Assembly: GCA_964036275.1 (NCBI GenBank)
Contig: OZ038436.1
Location: 10,136,147 to 10,200,146 of the forward strand
DNA from: Litoditis marina
Taxonomy: Eukaryota > Nematoda > Chromadorea > Rhabditida > Rhabditidae
Direction: 5' to 3'
DNA length: 64,000 nt
Shown here: piece after piece, positions 12,214 through 23,299 of the stretch
Layout of the letters: each line of letters begins with the position of its first letter
How positions within the stretch are numbered: the first letter of the stretch is position 1
Notes under the pieces: generated by a model
Databases searched by the model: none
What the model was told of the DNA's origin: nothing
The model's input: only the letters and a program-made list of their open reading frames with translations
Program-made: the position numbers and the translations under genes

Positions 12214-12489
12214 GGGCCAATTCTACAACTAACCGGGTTTTCAGGTAACCTAACCCTTTTTTGGTAACCTTTTTTTTCAGGTTACCTTAGTAGGTAACCT
12301 GGAAGTAACCTAAAACTAAAATCCGGTTACCGGTAAAACTAACGGTAAAAACCACTTTTTGCGTTAGAAAAACAGGTATACGGTTTTTCATTTCAGGTTA
12401 CTATCCGGTTACCTACTGAGGTAACCTGAAAAAGGGTTACCAAAAAAAGGTTAGGTTACCTAAAAACCCGGTTAGATATAAAGTTCACC
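12214..12489. mobile_element. hAT-like MITE, GGTTACC-rich family (M4), copy 2
   Basis: Begins GGGCCAATTCTACAACTAAC and ends with the complement of GGTGAACTTTATATCTAACC. An exact 8-base target duplication TACTATGG lies at 12206-12213 and 12490-12497. Its internal ACGCAAAA(T)GTGG-type core is inverted relative to copy 1. Related, older copies are at 61011-61092, 62113-62320 and 63203-63426, and a looser one at 41100-41215. Confidence 0.88.
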
Positions 12490-12580
12490 TACTATGGGAG
12501 TCTCAGTGAGAAAAAAAGGTCCATGTGGTGGTGTAGGTCGATAGTGTGACGACTACCACATTAATTTGTTCACTCCCTAT

Positions 12581-12762
12581 TAGGGTTGTTAAAGTCGAAC
12601 TCGAAAAAACTCGAAAGTTTCGAGTCGACTCGAACTCGAAACTCGAAAACTCGAAATTTCTCAAAACTCGAAAACTCGATTTTTCGCAAACTCGAAAACA
12701 CGAAAACTCGAAATTTCCCAAAACTCGAAAACTCGAAATTTTGAACTCGATTAACAACCCTA
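12581..12762. mobile_element. hAT-like MITE made of ACTCGAAA repeats (M5), copy 1
   Basis: TIRs TAGGGTTGTTAA and TTAACAACCCTA bound an interior of near-tandem ACTCGAAAACTCGAAA words. An exact 8-base target duplication CTCCCTAT lies at 12573-12580 and 12763-12770. The internal tandem array explains the low-complexity open frames on both strands here, which I do not call as genes. Confidence 0.9.
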
Positions 12763-12767
12763 CTCCC

Positions 12768-12830
12768 TATAGACTGTTATCCAATTTTCCAGTCCCGTGG
12801 AACATGTTAAACACAGCAGAACAGATCTTC
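12768..12830. mobile_element. M1 TIR element, left part
   Basis: Starts TATAGACTGTTATCC and contains CGTGGAACATGTTAAACACAG, the left part of the M1 element. The M5 element inserted at its left edge, since the M5 target duplication includes its first bases. Confidence 0.55.
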
Positions 12831-13738
12831 TTTAGGTTTCTCTTTTTTTGATGATTTGTTATTATTATTCGTATAGTCAAACAGGACACATCTGACTTCG
12901 TTCCCGGGCAAGATACAACACAGGAACAAAACCTGTTTCCTTTTAAAAACGATTCAAACTGCTTTTCGCTTAATGAACACTTTTCTGTCTCCTTATGGTA
13001 CGACATAGCGATCTCTCCAAAACTACAAGATCTTTACACGTATTATAACTGAATTGTTGATCAGTTATGTTTTACAGCAGCACTTTAACACTCTTTATGT
13101 ATACACTTTCATGTTAACAAATGCCTGAACTGCTGTGAAGCATTTGAACTGCTAACATTTCGATTTGGGTGTTTAAGATTCTGACTCAGAGATAATATTG
13201 CGAGAGACATTATTTGCTTAATAATAGTACGTGCAACATTGAACCTATCTAAGAAGTTGAGATTTTTACCCGGAAGGAGATATGTTACAGAAGAAAATCT
13301 AAAGAATCGCTGTTGCACAAACAAATATCATGCAAAACTTCTGAAAGTCACTTCGCACTTGTTTCTACCAATATAACTAATATAACTAAAACAATTCACT
13401 TTACAAAAGGACTATCAGTTTCGCAGACAACAGTAGAACTATCTTCTCTTTGTCACAACATACTTGTAACAAAAAAAATAAAAGTGCAATTACCGATGTG
13501 ATTATACCCGCCCATGACGGTTTTCTGTTGTACAACTGCCCCCTCCCCCGCCTTTTCTGTATTGCAGTCAGTCCATCTGAGAATTTCCTACGGTATGTAG
13601 TGTGCACCTCCTCTTTCCTCAATAATTATCCCCTCTTTGTTATAGAATGTTACTTCTTCTTTTTATCCGTTGTAGAAACCTGTTTGAAGCCCGTAACGGT
13701 CCAGCTTGTGAAACTCTATTCCTCCGTTCTGTATCTTG
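12831..13738. other. Intergenic, no gene seen
   Basis: No supported gene. Weak similarity near 12840-12900 to the end of the 1-905 repeat (AACAGGACACATCTGACTTC). Confidence 0.4.
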
Positions 13739-13890
13739 TAGGGTTGTTAATCGAGTGGAAAATTTCGAGTTTTTCGAGTTTCGAGTTTTTCGAGTTCTGA
13801 AATTTTCGAGTTTTTCGAGTTTTGAGTTGAACTCAAACGAAATTTCGGATTTTCCTAGTTTTTCGAGTTCGAGCTTTTTTTACAACCCCA
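13739..13890. mobile_element. hAT-like MITE made of TCGAGTTT repeats (M5), copy 2
   Basis: Inverted relative to the copy at 12581. It begins TAGGGTTGTTAATCGAG, ends TTTTTTACAACCCCA, and is filled with TTTTTCGAGTTTCGAG words. The 8-base target duplication GTATCTTG is exact at 13731-13738 and 13891-13898. Two independent copies with exact 8-bp duplications make the hAT assignment strong. Confidence 0.92.
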
Positions 13891-13958
13891 GTATCTTGTC
13901 TTGACAACACCATATTCCCGCATACTACACTCACTTACTTGAGCCGTTTCATGATCAT

Positions 13959-14102
13959 TTGCAGTTTTTGAACAACCCGAACTTAGAGCTATTCAAAAAG
14001 TTTGTATTTCGTCATGATAGAAAATCTAAATCAACTGGTATTCGTGGCCATGAGCTATTAGTTCGAAAGCGAAATCTGCGTCAAGTTACTCTACTACTGT
14101 TG
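13959..14102 (+). pseudogene. Possible relic of a reverse transcriptase C-terminus
   Basis: The frame reads through a segment with TGIRGHELLVRKRN. The order of hydrophobic, RGH and basic residues resembles the tail region after the polymerase domain in CR1/Jockey-like non-LTR retrotransposons. No catalytic YXDD or upstream domain is present. It is cut off at the TA where the 14103 element inserted. This is an inference from a short stretch only. Confidence 0.2.
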
Positions 14103-14547
14103 TATAGTTCGTTTCACCCATCGATAGCAGCCAGGTACAGTACCTTTTAGTGGGCGGAGTCAATTGTGTTGGAAAGTTTCCAACAGCGAGCAGTCTAATC
14201 AAAATTGTGCACCAGCTGGGTATTGAACTCAGCTGGGATGGCTGTCGCGGCGCGCACAAGCAGCCGACCATCTGAACATGATGGCCGAAAAGAAAAACAG
14301 TCATATCCAACCATCTTTTCTGGCCGTTTTTCAAACCTAACTTTATCGCACAAAAAGTTGTTTCAATTACTCCCCGATTATGTGGTAACCTTTTGTATAC
14401 AAAATATGTGCAAAAAACTCAAAATAACTACTTTTTGGATTTTTATTTGTAATGAAAAGACTGGCAAGCTGCTAGATCAGTCGCCTGCAATATAGGGTGC
14501 GCTCGGCCAGCATGGCTGACTGCTATCGATGGGTGAAACGAACTATA
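14103..14547. mobile_element. 445-bp Tc1/mariner-like MITE with perfect 28-bp TIRs
   Basis: The left end TATAGTTCGTTTCACCCATC and following bases to 14130 are the exact reverse complement of 14520-14547. TA occurs at both tips, as expected for Tc1/mariner target duplication. No transposase frame is present. A diverged copy in opposite orientation, lacking the middle, is at 41525-41813. Confidence 0.92.
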
Positions 14548-15140
14548 AGTGTGTTTGAAAAGTCAAAACAGAGTATATTATGTTACCAATAGATTAGCTC
14601 GAGAAAAAAATCTACAGTTTAACATTATTCATACAACAGCCGCCTTTTTCCCAAAAAGCTAGACCAAATATAGGATTTGTTAAACCGTACCATCGATTTT
14701 GTATGGGACGGGGTTTGGCAAGCGGCCAGTTCGTCTACGTATCATTGATCAACACTCTCTCAACTGCTGGCAGATAATCAACGACCGCTCGCCCCGCATC
14801 GCTCAATCAATTGAACCCTCTGCTGTCTTTATGGGGAAAATACACCGTTTCTGACAAAGTGGGTAAGGGCAGCTGGTGTATGATTACAACCATAGTTCAT
14901 TGAGTTCTTCCTCTCTAAAAGCAGCTGATATAAACATAAGAAAATTTCTACTATCCATAATTCAGTGAACCATCAGTACTAAAATTGTCATCGATAATTT
15001 AGTGACACTTTAAACCTATTTTCTGTGTACTTCTTTTCCGTAGTACCCGGTGCACTCGCGTGTTTTGCTTGCACCCGCGTCCCCCTAATTCCCATTTTCC
15101 CCATTAGGACTACGGTAAGATGACCTCATATCTTGTCTAT
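14548..15140. other. Intergenic with one short odd frame
   Basis: 14684-14854 is an open frame of 56 codons containing GKRPVRLRIIDQHSLNCW and later PRIAQSIEPSAVF. The pattern is reminiscent of the middle of L1-ORF1p-like proteins, but it is too short to assign and has no start codon. Otherwise no gene seen. Confidence 0.3.
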
Positions 15141-15479
15141 GGCTGTATCTCAGAAGTCGCTCGTCCCGGTACATGAGCGGGACGTCCCGAAAGTGGGCGG
15201 GGCGTCCCGGTACGTCCCGTACATTGCGCCTGGTCGTCAATCAAACGCTCAAAATAATAGATTTAAGTCTGAATTTCCAATTTTTTTTGCTTTGTGCATA
15301 TTACAAACACGTTTTACAATCATATTACACAAAAAAATCTATCAAAATTCACTTTTTTTGAAAATTTTCTGATTAAAATCTTCTCAAATATTGATTATAT
15401 TCGATGTACCAGGACGCCCCGCCCACTTTCGGGACGTCCCGCTCATGTACCGGGACGAGCGGTCGGCTGAGATACGCCT
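15141..15479. mobile_element. ~340-bp foldback element with ~65-bp GC-rich TIRs
   Basis: The left arm GGCTGTATCTCAGAAGTCGC continues with CTCGTCCCGGTACATGAGCG and CCCGAAAGTGGGCGGGG. The right arm is its near-exact complement (CCCCGCCCACTTTCGGG through CTGAGATACGCC). An AT-rich centre of about 200 bases separates them. TAT flanks both ends. No coding capacity. Confidence 0.85.
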
Positions 15480-15901
15480 ATGGCCAGATGTCTTGAGGGA
15501 AAAGTCTGCGTCTCCCACCCCCGTCGCCTACGTCTCTCGTTTCGCACACTCTCTAGCGTTTTCCCGCGCTCTGACCTGACGCTGTATTTTGAATGTCACT
15601 CGTTGTGTCACATAAGGCGCGTGGCCAGCTGACCTCAACACGTCAGCTAATTACCTCTCATCATCAACATTTTTGATCAATTGGCATCAAATAAGTCAAG
15701 ATAAACACCTTTTTGCGTGAAAAATTACAATATTTTCCCGGTAAATAGCTTCGGCTCCGTTTCTACAAAGGCCTGTATGCTATACAATTCGTTTTTTAAG
15801 TAGTCAACCAGCAACGTTTAATCTTTCAAGTCTAATAGTTTATGAGAGAGTAACAACAACAGTTTCCCGTGAATTAGTTAGCGTTATACACAGAGAATTA
15901 A

Positions 15902-16637
15902 TATTCGGGGATTTTTCAGGATCCGTTCGGGGTACCGTCATCAATCGTTCGGGGTACGATTCATGAAACGTTCACCGAACGATTGCTGACGGGACGGTGA
16001 ACAAACCCTGAAAAAACCCTGAAATTTTCCGGTTGTTATCTAACAATTACTCAGTAAAAATTAATACGATTTTTTTTGTTAAAAGTATTTTTCGCAAATA
16101 TTATCAAAAAAACATTTTTAGAAAAAAATATTTTCCTAAAAAAATATTTTCAAAAAAATTTAAAATTTTGAGACAGAAAAGTTCATTAAAGTAAAACTTC
16201 AGAACTTCATTATATCTTTCCTGTCCATCTTCAGACTTCGAAGTTGAGCTGGCTTTTTACAAATATCAAATCAGGGCACCCCTGGCCGCGCCGTATCTAG
16301 TACTGGTTACGCGATTGCCGTGGCAAAGGGCTTCTTCAGGATTCCCACCCAGTTTTAACCCTGACAAAGTACCGTCAGTTCACCGTCCGTTCAATGTCTT
16401 GACACCGAACATTTTTCGGCGTTTTATCAGCGTAAAATCTCTGAAATTTCCGTGTTTTTTCATTGATTTTACCCTGAATTTTCCCTGAACCTCCGTTCAT
16501 TGAAACATAACTGCTTTTTCGGGGTTCGTTCAGGCAGAATTCAGCGAATTTTCAGTGTTCGTTCAGTGTTTTAATCTTGAAATATTCCTGAAAGATCCCT
16601 GAACAAGGCGTTCCCTGAACGTACGGGGATTTTTCAC
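15902..16637. repeat. GTTCAGGG-rich repeat region
   Basis: Both edges carry CGGGGATTTTTCA in the same orientation (about 15909 and 16623). Between them are many TTCACCGAAC, CCCTGAA and GTTCAGTG words in both orientations. It appears to be a composite repeat that can fold extensively. No gene is seen. Confidence 0.6.
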
Positions 16638-17278
16638 CAACCCAAGATTTCCTATGTAGTACCGCAGAACTGCTATAATATTTCAATGTTGTGTAGCGTG
16701 TACAATCAAAGTTATCTCAAAGTATAATTTAGTGTTGATTTAATACTATTTTCCTATGTTACTTTGCTTTGCCTTCCGTTTTTACATAAGCGCAAGTAAA
16801 TGTTTCAGGTTCTTAGGGTAACAGAGCACTGGTATCTTCTGCAGCCACCAAACTTCTTGATCCACTAATTTGTCACTGGAACACTTTATCGATTATTTAT
16901 CAGGTAAAACATTTGCTACATAATGTACAAACTTTAAAAAAAACGTTCAAAAAGTACCGTAATGCGACAGCGTATTTATTTGAACGGTAGCCAACGCAGT
17001 TCCTTTGCGTACAGCGTGTTATTTTGAACAGGCGCGAAATTTTCAAATCAAATTGCGCAAAAATTTTGATTAAGAAAAGTTGGATCATTTGTGTTTTGTT
17101 GACATTATAATAATTTTCATGATTTGTTCCACGTGAATATCGAATTTGCAAGCATCATTCAAAGCTACTGAATGGTTTTCAGTTGTTTTAAGTGCTGGTG
17201 AAGTGATTTATTTTGTTTGTCGTTCTAGTACATATTTGAATTTTTTCGAATTTATGATGTATTGATTTTTACAGAATC
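16638..17278. other. Upstream region of the SLBP gene
   Basis: AT-rich and without recognisable core promoter elements. The promoter of a trans-spliced gene could lie anywhere in it. Confidence 0.35.
17264..17278 (+). promoter_or_regulatory. Probable trans-splice acceptor upstream of SLBP start codon
   Basis: GATTTTTACAG ends at 17274, four bases before the ATG at 17279. A 3' splice site this close to the start codon with no upstream exon in view is typical of spliced-leader acceptor sites in nematodes. Confidence 0.6.
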
Positions 17279-20200
17279 ATGTCTCAAAGTCCGAAAAGAG
17301 CCACGCGTAGTTCACCCCGCAAGAAGGCATGGGCGTCACCCGCCAAAGCAGCGAAGGAGTTCGTCTCATCGATTTTCGTGAGTTTTTTCGAAAACGTATC
17401 ACGGCGTTCTCGCCTACAGTAATTTTTGCATTTAAACTTGTATTGAGCTCCGTCCACAAAGTTTTCGTGGCAGGACACGTATCCCACTGCAATTTGGAAT
17501 GGTCGCAGCACTAATTCGCTGCGTATCGCGCCTATTTACTTATTTTCACGCGAATCATTTGCGGAGCGTCTAAAATTGAGGACGCGAGTTCCTTATTTAA
17601 TAAAGTTTAACTGTTGTAGAGAACGCCGTGGTATTCGAGTGACTAGTTTTTTCTCATGTACAGGCAAGAAGGCAGCGTGCAGTCGATCGATATTGTGGCG
17701 CATTCCTCAAAAAGAGTTAGGAAAGATGGAAACATCGAGTGTTTCTGTGAATTGTCTGTGCTAAAAGTTCCTATTGGACGGACAGCCCAAGATGGTTCGG
17801 TTGCAGGGAGGAATTGGCTGGAACTTCAACACTACCCTTCTTTTCTCAAAAATATCATGAATTTTCACGAATAGGTGATGGAAAACAGGCTGCGGTTTTA
17901 CCTTATGTGTTCACGATTTTTCGGTGCTTGTTTCTTCTATATATTCATATCCCTTCAGACTCCCGATGACTTTTCCCCGCTCAACAAGTCGTGGGCCGAT
18001 ATCACAGCCGAGGATGAGCACCTGAACACCAGCATCCAGGAGAGCATCACCAAGTCGGAGAACAAGCGGAAGGCCGCCGTGCCCAAGAAGGTTGGTTTTT
18101 CTCATCCGGTTCAGTTGTAAAATAATGCCGGATTGCGGTGCAATATGAACATGTGCAATCTTTTATAATTTTTTCCTATTTATCGCGTCTCAAACAGTTT
18201 CTGTTTCGAAGAGAATGAGTTCCAGAGAATTGGCAAAATTAGTATTTTGAAAGGGTTGTCAATCTATGGAGATTTGTTATCAGAGTAGCTGGGGCGATTC
18301 TACAATCGTGTCCATTGACCAAGAATATAAAGCCCTCTCCTTGAACGTACGGCCAAAATCGAGCATATGAAGTTCATATGCTCTGAATTAATGATTCAGT
18401 CGGTCTTCCGCTCTGAATTACCATTTGACGCGGTCGAATGTTTCATGGATTCTATTTGTACTGGTGTTGTACGTTCGTGGCCGTTAGTTTCCCTCTTAAC
18501 TAAGAATAATTAATGTACTAATATAAGAACATACCCCAAATTTCTCCATTTCTGACTTTTCCGACAAGTTTACTGGGGTAGAGTTGCCCAAATGAAACAT
18601 CAGTATTATAAATAAGGTTCTGTGGACAATAAAGCCACCTCACGTATCTTTTTGGCGTAAAATCTCAATTAGATGTACAGATATATGGAACATGTTTCTT
18701 CCATTCCGGTAACGCGGTTGACTGTTTCACGGATTCTATTTATACCTGAAGGTGTTGCTTGTTCGTTATTACTGCGAAACATCTTCTTGTAAAACTCAAT
18801 GTGAAACTCAAAAATGTACAAACAAACGGAGCTATTCCCTTTCCAGTCGACCACCAAGGCCAAGTTCTCGAAGCGTATCGATTTTTCGGATCTGGGCAGT
18901 GGTTCCGAGAGACGATCGCAGCGGATTCGAAACAGAGACGAGGAACGCAGCATGGATGCCGAGGAGGGAGCTAAGATGGTAGGATTATGAACTATTATGT
19001 TTTTCGTTCAAAGTACTCAGGAGCTCGAGAAGTTCGTTGCTGCTAAACAGTAAACATACTGCAGTAAAGTGGTCCGAATAGTCAGAAAAATTTAAAAAAC
19101 GGATTATTTGTTCACCGAAAACAAGAAAATCGGTCTACTTTTGATGGAATAATCATAAATGTTCACTTTTCCACATCTAAACCGGACTACTTTCTGTCGC
19201 TTAGTCGGACCTTACTGGTGTTTGTCCAGAACATGAACTATTCAAAAGGGTAAAATCTGGCTCTTTGATTTATAAGCATGAGGTTTCGTAGCACAGATTT
19301 TCACCAAAAAAAAACAGCAACATGTTTGCGATGTTTCCTATTCTATAGAATAGTCACGCTTATGCGTGTGGCAGAAACCTATTCGAATTGTAATCACTAA
19401 ACCTAGGAGGTGTGATATACAGATACCTTGCGAATCGTCCACCCCATACAACCGTAGGGCGACTTTGTTGGATTGAACACTGAATCACCCGTTTTTCTTC
19501 AAAATCGAGAGTTTGAACTGACCCAGTTTCAGAAAATTTCACCTTTACTGGTGAAAATCTCACTTTTCACCCATTTTCATAGTATATTCACCCAGGTAAA
19601 ACACCTCATTTCTAAAAAATCTCTGTTGACAACAAAGTCGCCCCACATATGACCCCATATTTGTCTGAACTGCCAAAACAAATCGGTGAACGGCTTTACA
19701 CTTATCGAACTATTGAAAAAAGGGGGATGTTTCAGTGGAAACTTACAGATGTGCGAGTGAAATTAAAGTGTTTCAGTCATACACCAGTAAAGTTGTCCGA
19801 ATAGTCAGAAATATTCGAACAATGGACTACTTTTTCACCGAAAAGAAGAGAATCGGTCTACTTTTGAGTCTTTTGACAAAAAATCTGACATATTCTCGTG
19901 TTTACATCTGAAAACGGACTACTTTTTGTTGCTTAGTCGTACCTTACTGGTGTCTGGTTTCAGTCCCGCAAGCGTCATCTCTCCACGACCTCCACTGCCA
20001 CGACGGGAGAGGGGGAAGGCTGCTCGCCGGCTAAACGCACGCCCGCGAAGGCCTCCGCGAGCGGTCGGCCGGCAAGAAAGACGTGCAAGGAGGAGACCAC
20101 TCCCGGCAAGAAGAGTCCCGCTAGACAACGGTGAGGGGGTTTATACCAACTTCAGTCATTCTCTGGCTCAAGAAGTTCATAAAAAGGTGATATTTATCTC

Positions 20201-22787
20201 TGCGATTAGTGCGATTTGAGAAGTTTCTTTGTCAAGGAGCATAGTACCTGTAACGCCCGACTCGACTATTCTTCAGATTAGGAAGTGCTTAGTTTTCCTA
20301 TCACTTAGTTTTATAAGGGGTTTCATTCGAAGGGAGTCTTGTTATTTTTTGGCGATTCAATTCAAAGTTAACATAAATTGCTGACGTATGGTAGTTTACC
20401 TCCTCGAAAGTTTAAAATTTCAGCCTGTTTGCCAAGGCGTCCGCCAGCCCCTCGTCGAGTTCTGAGTTCTCGGTAAAAGATTTCTGGGAAGATCCCACCC
20501 TCGGCTGGTGCAAGGATCAGGCCACGTTGGATAGAAGAGCCAGGGTAGGTCAAATATTTGTTCTCTCTCTCTTTTTTCTGCCAAAAATTAGTTAATTTTT
20601 GGTTTCACGAAGAATGGGTTAATATTTCAAGAAATGCCATACTTTGAGACAGAGAAGGGCAGCTATGGCTCGGCAAACCAAAAAGTTTCGAGGTGCGGGG
20701 TAGTTTTGCTTCCGAAAGTGCCGAAATTTTCACAATCACAATGCAACTTTTCACTATCGATTGAAACTTGACTTTTTATAATTTTTGAAAGGGAGTCGGG
20801 TCGATTTCAGTCGACGTCGAACCATTTTCTGCTACACTCGAGTGTTTCAGATAATCTATCTAGTTTGAAAGTTTTGTAGATATTTTAGTTGTTTTGGAGA
20901 AAAGAACGGGGCGGACCTAATGCACGTGAGTGTTTCATATTTATATTTTTCCAGGATATAGATCGTGCCAAGGTGAAGCCGGTGTACGCGCGGTATCTGG
21001 GCGAGATTCCCCGTCACAAGCGAGTGAAGGGAGTCCATCCAAGGACGCCCAACAAGCATATCAACTTCTCCCGTAGATCTTGGGACACTCAGGTAGAATT
21101 TTTATTTTCCATGAACCACGGTGAGACCGCTTCCCAATAATGTTGAATTTCCCCTCAGTTGAAAAACGGCCGACCGTGCCAATTAAAATGCGGCCAGCTC
21201 ATCCCAGACAGAGCTGCGGACCTGCGCGGAAAAATATACTGTAGTTTGAGCGCGTTAATTTTTGTCGAAATTTGCATAATTTTCAAGGGGAAGTCTGCTC
21301 CGTTGTTAATAACAGCTTGCGTACAGTATGCGAAGCGGTTTTGTATTTTTCCGTTTTTTCTATTGGACCATTTTGGTCGAGCTTACCGTGGAACGTTATC
21401 CTTTTAATATGAAGCAGTGAGACATACGAACATATTTATTGAAATAGATTAACTTCTCCCGTAGATCTTGGGACACACAGGTAAATTAAGTGGTTGGGGG
21501 AAAAATGTGCATAAATCATGAACGTTACAGTAACATTTATGGTTGGGTAGTATGAAGATAGCTAGGAAAATCATAAAATGCCACGTTATTACAGATTCAG
21601 TTTCGTAGAATAGTTGCATCGATTTTCGCGTAGATCATGGGATTCTCAAGTGCATTTGGATAATTCTCATGTTTCAATTCTTCTCCTGGTTGGGTTACAA
21701 GCAGATGGTTTCCTATCCTTTTACCGGTACCGGATAACAATCTGGAAATATTATTAAACCTATTTTTGGAAAACCTTTTTAGATTTCAATGGATATTCCG
21801 AGCTCAATAACGTGGGAAAGTAAAAAGTAGTTAAAAAATGAATTCCAATATTGATTTTTCTCCCTTGTAGATCCGTACATGGAAGAAGAATTTGTACCAA
21901 TGGGCTGGCGAGGAGCCCTCGGATTCTGTCAACACATCGTTCTGCAGCTACAGTTCGGATGAAATGAAAGAGGTGGGAGTTCTTATTGATTGATTTATCG
22001 ATTGAAATTTATTTGACCTCTGCAAGATCCAACTAGTTTATCTACCAAGTACGATAAGTTTGGGTTTTTGGTTAAAATTAGTCTAGCTGTTGCAACTTGA
22101 CCATAAAGGAGGTCCCATGCTGTTCTACATACATTTTCTCTTTTGAATGTGTTCGCAATTATTTTAATTTCAGGCTGAACACGAGAATCTAGAAGACACT
22201 CCCGTGCTGAAGGCTATTGAGGAAATTGTGGTCAGTTCATGCATATTTTTCGTTTTTTTTTTGAATTTTGTTTGAAGTTTAGTCGACAGTTTTCCCAACT
22301 GAAGGAATAGGTTTTCGAGTTACTTCGGGCAATCTATACCTGATCCTGATTTCCAACGTTTGGTGCTATAGTGTCACTTTTTGCCAAGGTCACTGAACTG
22401 AAGCATAATAGATAGATAGGTAATAGGTTCATTCTCAACTTAACGCGTGACTTTCACGTAGTATGTAGCACTCCACTGCACAAAAAATTGGTCAAATATC
22501 ACAAAAAGAGAAAAGTCAATATATTTTCGAAGTTTTCATGCATGATTACTAAAGGGCTGACCCCTGACCTTCCAGTCGATAATGTAGTTTGTACCAATCG
22601 ATATTGTACTCTGTAGTCTAATCTCTCCCCTCTTTAGGTTCGTCCGGAAACAGATGCGATGGCCTCCTTGCTGGGTCGATTCGACATGGATAACACGCGC
22701 AAGGGAGACGAGAGTACTCTGAAGGCGCCCTCTGGCAACGGAATTCCGGCCGGACCCACCGATTTCTCCAATCTCAACGACAATTGA
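17279..22787 (+). CDS. cdl-1: Histone mRNA stem-loop binding protein (SLBP, CDL-1), nine exons
   Basis: Exons: 17279-17377, 17959-18090, 18847-18978, 19964-20130, 20424-20544, 20955-21092, 21871-21972, 22174-22230, 22638-22787. All joins are GT-AG and phase-consistent, giving 365 residues. Residues 1-176 are a basic, Ser/Lys-rich low-complexity arm (many KK, SPRKK, TPAK). Residues about 200-280 match the SLBP RNA-binding domain: KDFWEDPTLGW leading in, YARYLGEIP, HPRTPNKHINFSRRSWDTQ, then IRTWKKNLYQWAGEEP. TPNK (248-251) and SRRSWD (256-261) are the hallmark motifs; the Thr of TPNK is phosphorylated in known SLBPs. In C. elegans CDL-1 binds the 3' stem-loop of replication-dependent histone mRNAs and supports their 3'-end formation and translation. 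The tail (264-365) is acidic. Introns 3 and 6 carry transposons and duplicated exon pieces. Family assignment is secure; the start rests on an upstream acceptor. Confidence 0.94.
18361..18383. repeat. Palindrome GAGCATATGAA-TTCATATGCTC
   Basis: Perfect 11-base arms around one central base, at about 18361-18385 in SLBP intron 2. The same intron has a roughly 36-base direct repeat with the word GATTCTATTTRTAC at about 18421 and 18705. Confidence 0.75.
19069..19220. mobile_element. M3 TIR element in SLBP intron 3, copy 2
   Basis: Contains GGTCCGAATAGTCAGAAAAA at the left, AATCGGTCTACTTTTGATG inside and GTCGGACCTTACTGGTG at the right, matching 7270-7430. It lies wholly within the intron 18979-19963. 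Confidence 0.8.
19780..19953. mobile_element. M3 TIR element abutting SLBP exon 4, copy 3
   Basis: Begins ACACCAGTAAAGTTGTCCGA and ends CGTACCTTACTGGTGT, only about ten bases before exon 4 starts at 19964. The element therefore supplies the sequence where the branch point would be expected, while the acceptor TGGTTTCAG is just outside it. Confidence 0.82.
21448..21480 (+). other. Duplicate of the SLBP SRRSWD exon end, candidate 33-bp micro-exon
   Basis: A copy of the 3' end of exon 6 (21060-21092) with about two differences. It encodes INFSRRSWDTQ, identical to the real protein, is preceded by TTATTGAAATAG and followed by GTAAAT. As an exon it would be 33 bases and phase 0 on both sides. Inclusion would repeat the RNA-contact motif inside the binding domain. 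It may be a true cassette exon or the remnant of a partial duplication. Confidence 0.7.
21614..21649 (+). other. Second degenerate SRRSWD copy in SLBP intron 6
   Basis: Encodes LHRFSRRSWDSQ in frame, preceded by TAGAATAG and followed by GTGCAT. Length 36 bases, phase 0 at both edges if spliced. It is more diverged than the copy at 21448 but still open and still bounded by AG and GT. Confidence 0.6.
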
Positions 22788-23299
22788 ACGAGAAAACACC
22801 ACTTTTCACCTGATTCCGCCCTAACCAAGAAATTTGATCGTGACACGTGAAAACGTGAGGTTGGTGTGATGAAAATGAGCCTAGAATGATCAAATTTGGT
22901 TGACGAAGAGTCTGGTCAAGTGTAAAGTTTGTGTAGTTTCCGTTGTAATAACATGGTCTCCTTGTATTTTGTTATTCCCGGTCACTTTTCACCCATTCTG
23001 TTGAGATGTATCGATTTTTCTAACTTGGTCGTCGAGTGTAACCCATATTGTGTAGTCTGGTGTCTGCGGCAGGTTTTCTCGTTTGTCTAGGAAATTTACG
23101 AGTTGAGGAGAAATCACGTTCCTTTAAACGTGAAAACAAGTTAGGTTGCAACTTGATTATTGATTTTTCGGTTGTTTCTCACTTCTCGACTCGTATCTTT
23201 TCACCTTTCATTGATTATTTTGCTATTTTCCATGTTTTGACCTACCCTTATAAGTGTTCCTGTATATCCATTGTCTGCCGTGTACTTTCACCCCTATTT
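22788..23299. other. 3' flank of SLBP gene
   Basis: Expected to hold the 3' UTR. I see no clean AATAAA close to the stop codon; the nearest is at about 23774. The 130-codon frame at 23048-23440 crosses into a duplicated segment and has no known motif. Confidence 0.4.

Noticed and set aside
12546..12851. Long KTRKLE/FRVF-type frames on both strands
   Set aside because: Produced by the ACTCGAAA array of the M5 element.
17661..17780. Candidate extra SLBP exon after TGTACAG
   Set aside because: Joined in phase it meets a stop within 20 codons; skipping it gives a clean protein.
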